This document shows positions 50,641 to 61,054 of a DNA stretch of 64,000 nt, piece by piece. Positions within the stretch are counted from its first letter, which is position 1. Each line of letters opens with the position of its first letter. Below the pieces are notes generated by a model. That model worked only from the letters and a program-made list of their open reading frames with translations, did no database searches and had not been told where the DNA came from. The stretch lies in the NCBI GenBank assembly GCA_944739405.2, contig OX123182.2, forward strand, positions 54,315,183-54,379,182. The letters run 5' to 3'. Position numbers and translations under genes: made by a program. The stretch is from Euclidia mi. Lineage: Eukaryota > Arthropoda > Insecta > Lepidoptera > Erebidae.

Positions 50641-51110
50641 ATCGATCACCCTATGCGCTACTAGAGTATTAATATTGTTGGTAGCGGGAGCTATGGGGCC
50701 GCTCGAGCAAGTGGTTTACAATTAACGGCGCAGGTTGCAGTGATGTCTTTCAGGCTAATCAATTACCCAAGTGGGATCTCCACCTTGTTTTGGTGGGCGA
50801 GCTCAGTAACCGTGGGTTTGAGGTACAACACCCACGGTGAAGCTAAGCGGGATCCCGGGAGGGGACGCTCCACGTGGGCTTGCGTGAGGCCTGCGTAGGA
50901 TGCGTCCCAAGGTGCGGGTGCGGGGGACAGTTCTGTCTGTCCTTCGTCCTTCGGTGTTGTGTTGCCGTCCTTCCTATCCTCTCCGGCCGCTGGGTGTTTT
51001 GGCGGCGGAGCCCAATACCTTCATCTGCCGCCAAGGGGGTTTCGTTCGGGGTCCGTCTGACCATCTGGCGAGCCAATACCCGTCGGGAGGTAGCGAGGAA
51101 TGTTAAAAAA
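50641..51110. other. GC-rich segment of unknown origin (left arm)
   Basis: Much richer in G+C and CpG than its surroundings. It contains an inverted pair around accgtgggtttgaggtacaa / caacacccacggt, and overlapping short ORFs on both strands (for example 50874-51182 plus, 50843-51076 minus). It may be the 5' UTR of a LINE or part of an unknown element. I recognise no protein. Ends in a short A run joining LTR sequence. Confidence 0.4.
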
Positions 51111-51294
51111 AAATATTTTGGCCAAAATTATAAGTTAATCTATAGGTCCACTTCAAGAACATCACCAGGAGCTATAAGGTAAAATTTTCATTTAACTACA
51201 TTATATTTTGTCATCGCTGAGAATCTCAGCAATATATGTCAGACATTTGATTGCTTTAGGACAACTGGATGAATATAAATTAGCTTCCACTGTG
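51111..51294 (+). repeat. BEL/Pao LTR fragment (left arm)
   Basis: The last about 180 bases of the array-family LTR, opposite in orientation to the array: ttttggccaaaat, aagaacatcaccaggag, gctgagaatctcagcaat, then ttagcttccactgtg. It stops 6 bases before the LTR terminus, at the inner edge of the arm. Confidence 0.85.
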
Positions 51295-51684
51295 GAGAAG
51301 TTGATATTCTGTCGTATTTAGTTAGACTGGTAAGCGGGCTTCTAGCTGGCTATAACGCTGCTAGGAGGATGATGAGGGAATCCATCGGTGCGTAGCATTT
51401 CGGTTTATAATAAATATGTATGGAAGCAAGCTCAGCTTTACTGAGCATATAAGAAATAATCAACAAAAAAATCTGACAAACGCTAGACAGTAAAGATAGG
51501 TGACACGTGACACTGGCTTTAGGTACGAGCTTAATTTTGATCTTCGAAACACTATCGTCGAATTTACCAGCAAAACGATGGAATGGTCTGGATATCTATC
51601 TCTGGAAAAAAATGAATTTATCACAAAGTAACATCTCGTGTGCTAGTTTGTGAATGCTCGGAATTAAATTTTCAAAAATTTTTT
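51295..51684. other. Spacer of the inverted repeat, left part
   Basis: Unique sequence. Its last 100 bases (51585-51684) recur at 52495-52594. No ORF. Confidence 0.5.
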
Positions 51685-52251
51685 TGTAGGCACAGTGGAA
51701 GCTAATTTATATTCATCCAGTTGTCCTAAAGCAATCAAATGTCTGACATATATTGCTGAGATTCTCAGCGATGACAAAATATAATGTAGTTAAATGAAAA
51801 TTTTACCTTATAGCTCCTGGTGATGTTCTTGAAGTGGACCTATAGATTAACTTATAATTTTGGCCAAAATAACAAGAGAATCAATAGATACCAGTTTACA
51901 ATTCGGCGAAGTCCTTCTCCAGACCACGATGCACGTTAGCGGTTCACAAAACTTTTCACAAAAGTTCAATATGTCATCAATTTACAACAAACCTTGCCGG
52001 AAGTCAAAAGCGGCAATTACGTATTAAGTTAATTACAAGTTGATTCAATTCGCGTTAATTCAAAGGGCGATCAATTTAATTTAGGTACAAGGCACGCGAG
52101 ATTGCAAACGGCGTGTTAATTTTTCAAGCGGGAAGACGGAAGTGACAGTTCAGTGTGACCATTGTCAGAAATTTTCAATAGACTAAACAAAATGTTACTC
52201 AATCGATCTAATCGATTTGACTTATAATAAAAACTAATTCTATTTCAAACA
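51685..52251 (-). repeat. Solo LTR of the BEL/Pao array family (567 bp)
   Basis: Runs from tgtaggcacagtgg (LTR 3' terminus on the minus strand, TGCCTACA) to ctatttcaaaca (LTR 5' terminus TGTTTG), so it has TG...CA ends and no internal region. It shows the full LTR length, including the bases lost in the array units. It is clearly diverged from the array LTRs, for example at 52080-52140. The flanks do not show a matching target duplication. Confidence 0.9.
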
Positions 52252-52494
52252 CGATATTTAACACAGATTTTATTCTATCGTTCTTCGGCGGCATCTATGG
52301 AGAAGGAGCCGCAACAATGCAGACGAATATTTTTCCAGGCAACACTCATGGGCTTCCACAAACCATCTGTCTAGTACACGGTTGTTTCTGCATATGATAT
52401 ACTGGCTTGCTAGCGTCCTCTCCAGCAATTGAACTTACAAAAGTCTCCAAACTCCCCTCCAAACTTTATTTGAACTTACAAAAGTCAATGTTTA
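52252..52494. other. Spacer of the inverted repeat, right part
   Basis: Unique sequence with a short duplication of cttacaaaagtc. No recognised feature. Confidence 0.45.
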
Positions 52495-52781
52495 GGTCTG
52501 GATATCTATCTCTGGAAAAAAATGAATTTATCACAAAGTAACATCTCGTGTGCTAGTTTGTGAATGCTCGGAATTAAATTTTCAAAAATTTTTTTGTAGG
52601 CACAGTGGAAGCTAATTTATATTCATCCAGTTGTCCTAAAGCAATCAAATGTCTGACATATATTGCTGAGATTCTCAGCGATGACAAAATATAATGTAGT
52701 TAAATGAAAATTTTACCTTATAGCTCCTGGTGATGTTCTTGAAGTGGACCTATAGATTAACTTATAATTTTGGCCAAAATA
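52495..52781 (+). repeat. Direct repeat of 51585-51871 at the palindrome centre
   Basis: Offset 910 bases from the first copy. It contains the same unique flank, LTR terminus and first about 185 LTR bases, then joins the GC-rich segment of the right arm after ttttggccaaaat. It shows that flank plus LTR were duplicated when the right arm was joined. Confidence 0.9.
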
Positions 52782-52784
52782 TTT

Positions 52785-53255
52785 TTTTTTAACATTCCTC
52801 GCTACCTCCCGACGGGTATTGGCTCGCCAGATGGTCAGACGGACCCCGAACGAAACCCCCTTGGCGGCAGATGAAGGTATTGGGCTCCGCCGCCAAAACA
52901 CCCAGCGGCCGGAGAGGATAGGAAGGACGGCAACACAACACCGAAGGACGAAGGACAGACAGAACTGTCCCCCGCACCCGCACCTTGGGACGCATCCTAC
53001 GCAGGCCTCACGCAAGCCCACGTGGAGCGTCCCCTCCCGGGATCCCGCTTAGCTTCACCGTGGGTGTTGTACCTCAAACCCACGGTTACTGAGCTCGCCC
53101 ACCAAAACAAGGTGGAGATCCCACTTGGGTAATTGATTAGCCTGAAAGACATCACTGCAACCTGCGCCGTTAATTGTAAACCACTTGCTCGAGCGGCCCC
53201 ATAGCTCCCGCTACCAACAATATTAATACTCTAGTAGCGCATAGGGTGATCGATT
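52785..53255. other. GC-rich segment of unknown origin (right arm)
   Basis: Mirror of 50641-51110. The short ORFs on both strands (52713-53021 minus, 52819-53052 plus) are identical to those of the left arm. No protein family recognised. Confidence 0.4.
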
Positions 53256-53666
53256 TTAACCGTCGTTTATATACCTAGATCTAAAATAAATATAATAATA
53301 TATACTTAGGTATTAATAATTATAATTTCGAAAGTGTGTTTGTATCTATGTTCTTATTTTACATCACAACCGACGCGACGGAGCGATATCTAGTGCCTCA
53401 ATAAGATCGTGTCAATCGTGTCGACTTTACGATCCATGCGCATAATTTCTTGCAAGGTGTAGCTTCCAATTATAAAGCAAACATAATTAATGTAGATAAA
53501 TCTTCTTCGGGCATTTTAATTATGTCCAATTTTATATACCGCTCTTACAAATATGCTCAGGTGACAGTGGCATGTAACGCATAATGTCGTATGTCTATTT
53601 GTGATCTGTAAGGCGCTGTCACAGTTTCTAAAATTTTTATAGAAATGTACATTATTATCTATACAT
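53256..53666. other. No recognised feature (right arm)
   Basis: Mirror of 50229-50640, AT-rich. Confidence 0.4.
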
Positions 53667-53961
53667 ATAAATAAAATTGAAGTGTCAGTTTGTGATTTCA
53701 AAATAACTATCTTTTCTCAAGTGCATATAGTTAGTTACATGATTCTAAGTCCAAAACAACCCTTTTTAACATTTTTGTCTGTCTGTCTGTCTGTCTGTAT
53801 GTCTGTCCGTCTGTCTGTCTGTCTGTGTGTCTTTCTGTTTGTCCGGGCTTATCTCTGGAACGGCTGAACCGATTCAAATGAGACATTCACTGCAAGGTAT
53901 AGGACTTTATAGCACAACATATAGGCTACAATTTGACCCGGTAGTTGGCGCTGTTGTCGCG
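53667..53961 (+). repeat. SINE-like repeat with CTGT tract, copy 3 (right arm)
   Basis: Mirror of 49934-50228, with the microsatellite reading ctgt at 53776-53829. Confidence 0.65.
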
Positions 53962-54157
53962 ATAACAAGTCTTTACTTCTTCTACTCATCTATGCATATA
54001 AATAATAATAAAATAAATAATTAAGAAAAGAAATCACAAAAATATTATTGAAGATGACATTAAATGTCAAAGACAAATCAAATAAACATAAACTGAACGT
54101 AAACAATAGTAAACAAATACATAAATACGAGGAAATGATATCACAGAACGGCATATT

Positions 54158-55150
54158 TTGGGGCCACAGAGGGTGGAACCAATCTCAGTGCGTACCGTGA
54201 TCGAATGCTGCCTTTGTTTCAGGCGCTTGAACCAGCTGTCAACGTGTCAACGCAACGGCTATCGGATCAAGTGCGGGCGGTGTCGGCTGTTGGATGATAC
54301 CGTGCTTGAGAGGCTACGCTCTGACGTGCAGGGAAGTCTCCCCATCACTTCTTCATCGCAAACTGGCACGGTAGATACACAATATCATCAGTTGAATCTC
54401 CCTGATGAAGAGGTAGATGATGAGACTTCTCACGTAAGTACCCAGTGCAATGATCAGTTAAGGAGTGCTTTGGAATGTGCTATTGGGGAATACCGATCCA
54501 TGGACCCAAATGTTCGGCCTCGTTTGCCTCGTTTGCCCATGCATAAGAGAAACATAGCGCTAATGAGTGCCCTGGATTCGTTATTATCAAACTATTTTGA
54601 TAATATCGAAAATCTTGGTGATACACATTCAATCCTGTATTGTGCGGCTGTAGCTGTATGTCGGGTAGCGGGCGTTAAGCTGTCTGAAAATAATACCGCT
54701 CTTCGACGAACCACTACTGTGCCAGCTTGGCAGTGCTGGTTTGAGCGTCGTATCGCTGAGACTAGGGCACTCATTGGAAAGCTATCCTGTTTCAGGATGG
54801 GCAATACGCGACCGAGAGTGATGCGCTTTGTGACTCGAGCCTTCGCGGGAACTGGTATAAGTTCCCAGGATTATCAGGCACGAGTTACAGAGCGCATCGA
54901 CTCTCTGAAGCAAAAAGATTTTGCATGGGCAAACCGTATCAGGCGATATAAAAAAAGATTGGATCGATATTGCCTGAATCGCACATTCCAAAGAGACGAG
55001 AGGTGGGTGTACAGAGAATGGGAGCATCCTGATTCCCGGGCCGGTGAGGGTGATGGATGTCGACCGGACGATGACGCCACTAATTCATTTTGGCGCAGCA
55101 TTTGGTCGACGCCAGTCAGCCATGCGGAGGGTGATTGGATCCGGGATGTT
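54158..55150 (+). pseudogene. R4/Dong-like LINE N-terminal domain (right copy)
   Basis: Same protein as the left copy from the Met at 54158 (MGPQRVEPISVRT) through the Cys-rich N-terminus to SHAEGDWIRDV, where a 307-bp insertion cuts it (the apparent stop at 55156 lies in the insertion). It differs by a few substitutions, such as V for F in QAR-x-TER and D for V in KQK-x-FAW. Confidence 0.85.
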
Positions 55151-55457
55151 AGATAAGATAAAGATAAAAGATAAAATAATTTTTATTCTTACACCCACAC
55201 AAATAAAGAATAACAATGAAAAAACAGTACAAGAAAACAATAACAAAGACAAATGTGTGGCGTGTCAGAACAGGGCATAGTTCAGCATTTGTCAGGCAGA
55301 GCAGATGCCTGACGCTGATTTTCAACTATGCCCTAGAGTGACTCACGCAAACATCAAACTTAACACTACAAAATAATACAGTAAAATAAACATAATAGTT
55401 AGGATACTTATATAAATAATATACTTATGTATAAATAATTATCAAACAAATAAATAT
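55151..55457 (-). mobile_element. 307-bp LINE/SINE 3' fragment inserted in the right copy only
   Basis: Absent from the left arm, where gggatgtt and gagcgagtatg are contiguous (48730-48755). The minus strand ends gtgtaagaataaaaattattt followed by a (ttatc/tttatc)n tail, which is a retroposon 3' end. It also contains the inverted pair gcatttgtcaggcagag / gatgcctgacgc. No ORF. No clear target duplication. Confidence 0.8.
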
Positions 55458-55805
55458 GAGCGAGTATGTGAACGAATCCCAACTATGAAACCAATATACA
55501 TAACACAAGACAAAATAGCTAGTGCAGTCCGTCCGTTATAAAACTGGAAAGCAGCAGGACCGCATAATTTTTGGCTTAAATGGTTCCATAGTTCACATGT
55601 TTGCTTAGCGTCTCAGTTCCAATCATCATTGGAATCGGGTTTGCTACCAGACTTTTAAACATCCGGCCACACTCACCTGCTCTATAAATCTTGTGGTACC
55701 ATGGACCCCAAGAATTATAGGCCGATTACTTGTCTGCCAACAATTTATAAACTTCTTACATCCATTTTGAGACTAAAATTATCAAAATATATATTTGATT
55801 TTTTA
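55458..55805 (+). pseudogene. R4/Dong-like LINE RT start (right copy)
   Basis: Resumes the LINE frame with SEYVNESQL-equivalent sequence to the RT entry (MDPKNYRPITCLPTIYKLL). A private TAA near 55657 replaces a leucine codon in the F-L-T-S-G segment. A 9-base deletion near 55561 removes three residues in frame. Confidence 0.75.
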
Positions 55806-55975
55806 AATTTACCCGTTTTGGGCGATCCCGTGGGAATTTCGGGAAATCCCTTCTTAGTGCACCCCTACGGTCCCCAAGGAACATACATGCCAAATTTCAG
55901 CTTCCTGCGCCCAATAGTTTCGGCTGTAGCATGTCTGTCAGTCAGTCAGTAACGCAAGGATTTTATATATTAAGA
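55806..55975 (-). mobile_element. 170-bp Helitron-like element inside the LINE (right arm)
   Basis: Mirror of 48218-48387 at the identical LINE position, with very few base differences. Confidence 0.85.
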
Positions 55976-57131
55976 TAATTCAATTTTATCAGTTTCTCAA
56001 AATGGATGTAGGAGTGGGGCGCGTGGTACTAAAGAACTCCTTCTGATTGACATGGCCATTAGTCAACAGGTACGCCGTAATCGAAAAAATCTATCGACAT
56101 GCTGGATAGATTACAAAAAGGCTTACGACTTCGTGCCACATACCTGGCTTTTGAGGGTGCTGGAGTTGTATAAAGTAGATACAACTCTATGCACCTTCTT
56201 AAGGTCATGTATGGGGCAATGGAGGACCGTATTGCGCTAACCAGGATGTCAATCGAGTTTGGATTGCGGTGTTCCAATAAAGATCGAGCGAGGTATATTC
56301 CAGGGCGACAGTCTGAGCCCTTTGTGGTTTTGCCTAGCACTGAACCCTCTAAGTACTTTATTAGAGGGTTCAGGGCTAGGCTATCGGTTAAGAAGAGGTG
56401 GTCATGTTATATCTCACCTCCTTTTCATGGATGACCTGAAATTATTTGCCCTCAACAATCTCCAACTGACTGCATTACTTACGGTAACTGAAACCTTTAG
56501 TAATTCTATCAGGATGAAATTTAGTGTGGACAAATGTGCGGTCATGCATGTTAAGAAAGGTGAGATTATGGAATCTGCAGGGATACAACTCTCAGATTCC
56601 ATACAACTTCGGTCCCTCTCTCTAACGGAAACTTACAAATACCTGGGTATGTCGCAGTCTTTGAATATCTCTGAGGCTGACATGAAGCAGTCGCTGCAGG
56701 CTCGTTTCTTTGGCCGCCTGAAAAAAGTACTGAATAGTCTTATATCAGGTGGTAACAAGGTGCGAGCTTGCAACGGATGGGCCATGCCAGTCCTTATGTA
56801 TTCCTTCGGCATACTCAGGTGGACTCAGACTGAACTTGACGCCCTGGACAGAAAAGTCCGTTCAATGCTGACTGCATCTCGGATGCATCATCCACGCTCG
56901 TCGGTAATGAGGCTATACATCCCGCGGAAATGTGGTGGTCGAGGATTTTTATGTCTTAAGACCCTCCATAACCGCGAGCTGTATAACCTCAGAGAATATT
57001 TTCTGCAAATGAGTGTGGATATGCATCGGGATGTGGTTGCAGTGGATACTGGACTTACCCCGCTCGCTCTGGCTAAAGAGAACTGGCACAAACCTGCAGT
57101 AATTAGCATCGAGGACCGGAGAGAAGTATGA
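55976..57131 (+). pseudogene. R4/Dong-like LINE reverse transcriptase core (right copy)
   Basis: RT motif A (WIDYKKAYDFVPHTW, F for S against the left copy), a shared TAA near 56238-56240, motif B (IFQGDSLSPLWF) and the catalytic FMDDLKLF, ending at the shared TGA 57129-57131. Confidence 0.85.
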
Positions 57132-57944
57132 AAGGGCAAGGAGCTACATGGACGCTTCTATAAGGCCTTACACGGGTCTGATATAGATTTTAAGGCATCC
57201 GTTTCCTGGCTGCGCTTCGGTTATCTTTTCGGAGAAACCGAAGGTTTTGTCTATGCAATTATGGATGAAGTTGTCATGACAAATAACTACCGCAAGTATA
57301 TCCTGAGGGACGGTACTGTTGACATATGTCAGGCGTGTCACCAGCCCGGGGAATCTCTCAGGCATATTGTGTCCGGTTGTTCGAGTCTTGCCAATGGTCA
57401 GTATTTGCTCAGACATAACCAAGTGGCTAGGATTGTCCATCAGCAACTAGCCCTTAAATATAAACTCATTGGTTCTGAGGTACCGTACTACAGATATGTG
57501 CCCGACCCAGTTCTCGAAAATGATCGTGCACTGTTGTACTGGGATCGGTCTATCATTACAGACAGGACTATTGCAGCCAATAAGCCTGATATTGTAGTGA
57601 TAGACCGAGCAGAGCGTCTCGCAATGATTGTTGATATCACCATACCACATGACGCTAATCTCGTGAAGGCGGAAAATGATAAAAAGATTAAATATTTAGA
57701 TCTAGCTCACGAGATCGTCGACATGTGGGATGTAGATTCAGCAATCATTGTTCCGATTGTCGTTTTAGTGAATGGATTCATCGCTAAGAGCCTCGACCAA
57801 CATCTTAAGAGTATTATCGAAAAATATGGAAAGTGCATCCGCCGGGCTTCTGATTTAAATGCAAAGCCTTGGAATGGAATCGCGTCGCTGGCAATCCGAT
57901 CATTTATCGTTTCTCATCTATTGTTGCAGATCAACAACGCCTGA
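57132..57944 (+). pseudogene. R4/Dong-like LINE zinc finger and endonuclease (right copy, chimeric end)
   Basis: Open from Met 57261 with the CCHC finger and PD...D endonuclease core as in the left copy. After SLDQHLK (57810) the frame passes into the outer repeat block and encodes about 44 unrelated residues to 57944. The last basic helix of the family (K-F-L end) is lost. Confidence 0.85.
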
Positions 57945-57978
57945 TATTTCAATATTATAAGACCTCCTAGTGATTGTG
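57811..57978 (-). repeat. Outer right segment of the large inverted repeat
   Basis: Reverse complement of 43483-43651, joined directly to the LINE arm. Coordinates add up to 101461. Beyond 57978 the flanks differ. Confidence 0.9.
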
Positions 57979-59051
57979 ACGAAGAGTCTAATATACCAAA
58001 AAAAGTAAAAGTTGCCACAGTGAGGCGTTGAATTAGCCCATTGGCTGGCGAAAGTTAGCTCATTTCCTTGAAAACTCCTTTTGTTGCGTGCAGTCTCCGT
58101 CACGTTCCGCATTTTCCGGGAACTTTCAGAATATAACCCTCATTTCCTCTCTGTAATTAGGTTTGCAAATATTTTTGTTTTGCCTCCACCTTAAGATATC
58201 TTCCATGCCTATTTTGTTGACCCACGTTACGTGTATCATTTGTTGTTATTTATCGGCTAACTAAAGAATTACTTTGGACCAAATTAAGATACCTATAGCA
58301 AAAAGGGGAACAAAATGTTTCACAGAAAACATATTTCTTCATTAAATTACTAAGCATTCTTTTGTAATTTGCGCAGTGTACATTTTCTTTCTGTAAATAA
58401 AACTGCGGCGCTATTATATAGTTGTGTATGTATGACAGTGTTGCAGTAAAGTGTAACATCACAGTCACGGGAGTCAGGCGGGACCGCGACGGCGAGGTGA
58501 CAACGGCCTTAACGACACCCGCAACGATCTCCACGTAAACATATTTATGTAACAAACGCGCGAACTTCACCCGCCAATTAATATTAAGCTCGTTTTTCAG
58601 ATTAAAAGAGCATTCGTGTGCACTATCATTTAACTTTTTAGATTATGCTGTCTAAACTTTGACATTGGCCAAGTTATTTTTTAATAAATTCTGCTCCACA
58701 GACTTGTATTAAAAGGAGTTTTTTTTGTTTCTTATTTTATAGCTATTCTTTTACTTTTCTTTTGTAAGCTTTCAGGGATTTGATTACTCAATATAAGTCC
58801 GAATTGGCTACCGTTATTGTTATCGTCCCCTTTGTAAGTAATTTACGTTGTCATACTTTACAAATTGTTATCATTAGTCTTATTATCCGAGGTTAATCCA
58901 TTTAAGTGGGCGGGCTAGCAATTCCAGATTATAAATATGCTTTTATGAGGCTGAACAAATAGGCGACGTCTACGACAAAAAGGCAGTCGGCGGAAAAAGG
59001 CGAAAAAAAAATGGCGTCGAGTGCGCCAAAACAGACAAAACTTTTTTGGGA
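57979..59051. other. No recognised gene; contains a CpG-rich patch
   Basis: AT-rich overall. A CpG-rich patch at about 58435-58570 (gggaccgcgacggcgagg and neighbours) stands out, and a 106-residue minus ORF (58250-58570) runs over it, but I recognise no protein. It could be a host promoter or first-exon remnant; nothing else supports a gene. Confidence 0.4.
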
Positions 59052-59394
59052 TTAAACCATTAAACCATTTAAACCATTTATTAGCTCACAAAATATGGGT
59101 GTATACAGATAGTAGGGAACATGTTAAACTAGTAGCCACATATTCACCATTTCTGGCATGTGAAACATAATTATATTTACCTACATAACATACAGCAATT
59201 ATTATAATATTGTATAAACACTAAAAAAAAAATATGACATTATTGGAACATACTAAGTACTTAGTTGTTTTTCGTTTATTTTTACTAGTAGTCTTTGGCA
59301 TACATATTTACGAAGTGTTATGCCTTATTAGGTAGGTACTAATTAATTATGTACATCATCGGAATACATAGTAAATACGTTAAATCTAATATCA

Positions 59395-59640
59395 CTACGA
59401 ATCCTTGTTGTAAAAGTACTCTTGGGTGCTGTAGAAACACTTGTCTACTAGCCAATTAAACATTTTTTTACGAAATATGCTTATAGGTAGGTCTTTCAGA
59501 TCTTTTGGTAGATTATTAAATATTTTGATAGACATAGGATAACAGTTTCTTTTGTATTGTTCGGTACTTATATTAGGTGAGGTTAGTTTAGTTGGATATC
59601 GAGTGTTAAAGTTACAATGATTCCTAAGAGTTTTGTACAA
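59395..59640 (-). pseudogene. CR1-group LINE RT C-terminal tail
   Basis: 81 residues: LRNHCNFNTRYPTKLTSP, YKRNCYPMSIKIFNNLPKDLKDL and FRKKMFNWLVDKCFYS form the common C-terminus of CR1-group proteins, where a N-x-L-P motif precedes a F-x-x-x-L helix. The RT thumb between this and 60018 lies in other frames. Confidence 0.75.
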
Positions 59641-60017
59641 TAATGGGCGATTCTTTACAAAGTTACAGGTTTCAAAAATGAATATTGATGATGCAGTCAG
59701 TAACCTTAAACTTTTAAAATGGGGTTTGCAAGATGTTGAGGGTTCTACATCACAAATTGCTCTTATGCATTGTTTTTGTGTTAGGAATATTTTATTGAAA
59801 TTAACTGAACCACCCCATAACAGAATACCATACCGTATATTTGATGCTACATAACCGTGATATGCCTGAATGGCTATTTTTTGACTGGCGATTCTATTTA
59901 GACGCCAAAGTGCGTAAAAATATTTATTAATTTTTGAGCATATTTTATCGATATGCGATTTCTACGATAATTGATTGTCAAGGCTCATTCCAAGGAAAGT
60001 TACCAACTCCAACTCTA

Positions 60018-60784
60018 CTAAAGGTTTATGGTTGTACGAAATAGATAAGTTTGATTCTTTCTTCTTTTTGTTAAAGAACTGCATATATTTTGTTTTTCTA
60101 TATTTATTTTCAAATTATTGTTTTCTAACCAATGGATGATGTTTTTTACAGAGTCATTGATTTCGTCGTTGAATTGATTAATGTCTAAAGATGGTTTTTG
60201 TGCTATAACTAAAGATATGTCATCTGCGAAGAGTGTACAATAATGGTTTGTTACGTTAGGGAGATCATTGATATAAATCAAGAACAGGAGCTTTGCTATA
60301 CCTCGAATACCATAAAATTCACATTTTTTTAATAATATATCATGGCTAACAAAGTCGAATGCTTTGCTCATATCAAAGAATATTGCAAGGGTATTAATCT
60401 TATTATCTAAATTTTCCGATATTTTACTTACTAATTTAAAACTTGCTAGGGTAGTGGATTTACCTTTTTGGAAACCATTCTGTTCTGTATTTAGTACATT
60501 ATATTTAATAAAAAAGTTGTATAAGCGCTTGTGCATAATATTTTTAAATATTTTGGCTAAGACTGAAATTAGAGCTATTGGTCTGTAATTGTTAGGCTCT
60601 GTGTCACAACCTTTTTTAAAGATAGGTTTGACTGTTGACATTTTAAGTCTGTTTGGAAATGTTCCTTGTGCCAAAGATATGTTGATAACATAACATAACA
60701 TAGTGTTATAATGCTAGCAGATTGCTTTAGGATCTTTGTTGGGATGTTATCATAGCCTACTGAACTAGTATTTTTTAAAGACAT
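60018..60784 (-). pseudogene. CR1-group LINE RT with internal deletion
   Basis: Two overlapping frames. 60575-60784 has NTSSVGYDNIPTKILKQSA (RT entry). 60018-60701 has STVKPIFKKG, NNYRPIALISVLAKIF, FFDMSKAFDFVSHD (motif A) and CTLFADDISLVI (catalytic box). Between YGIRGIA and LLFLIYINDLP roughly 50-60 residues usual for this family, including the G-x-P-Q-G motif, are missing without a frame change. That loss alone would abolish RT activity. Confidence 0.8.
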
Positions 60785-61054
60785 AATAGTTTTATATATT
60801 TCAGCATGAGTTACAGGAAAAGTTAAAAAACACTGGTTTCTATAGATTTTATAAGGTTTGTAACTTAATTCGGAGTTTTGTTAGTTGAAACTTTATCTTT
60901 TGTTAATGCTAAAAAAATTGTTGAATTTATTTGCAATTTCACTAGGATCCGTGATAACTTCATCATTGATTTTTAATTTAGAGATCTGTGTACTATTATA
61001 GGTCCTACATTCTTGATTTTTTATGACTTTCCAAGAATCCCTACAAATATTTTT

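Larger units (their letters stand above)
46382..51294 (+). repeat. Left inner arm of the large inverted repeat
   Basis: Every feature from 46382 to 51294 is mirrored at 52601-57811: coordinates add up to 103895 from 48740 to 51294 and to 104193 from 46382 to about 48640. The change is explained by a 307-base insertion and a 9-base deletion on the right. Translated segments from 49871 to 51182 are identical in both arms, while the LINE shows a handful of residue differences. Confidence 0.95.
52601..57811 (-). repeat. Right inner arm of the large inverted repeat
   Basis: Reverse complement of 46382-51294 with a 307-base insertion (55151-55457) and a 9-base deletion near 55561. It ends at 57811, inside the LINE's endonuclease region, where it is joined to the outer block. 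Confidence 0.95.
54025..57811 (+). mobile_element. R4/Dong-like LINE, right copy, 3'-truncated
   Basis: Same element as the left copy in the opposite direction. It has the shared 170-bp insertion and shared stops, plus a private 307-bp insertion, a private stop and loss of the C-terminus after residue 183 of the last open piece. Confidence 0.85.

Noticed and set aside
50843..51182. Overlapping GC-rich ORFs in both palindrome arms as a real gene
   Set aside because: Long open frames on both strands are expected by chance in GC-rich DNA, and the perfect conservation between arms only reflects the palindrome.
58250..58570. Host gene exon on the minus strand
   Set aside because: The CpG-rich patch is suggestive, but the ORF has no recognisable domain and no supporting splice structure.
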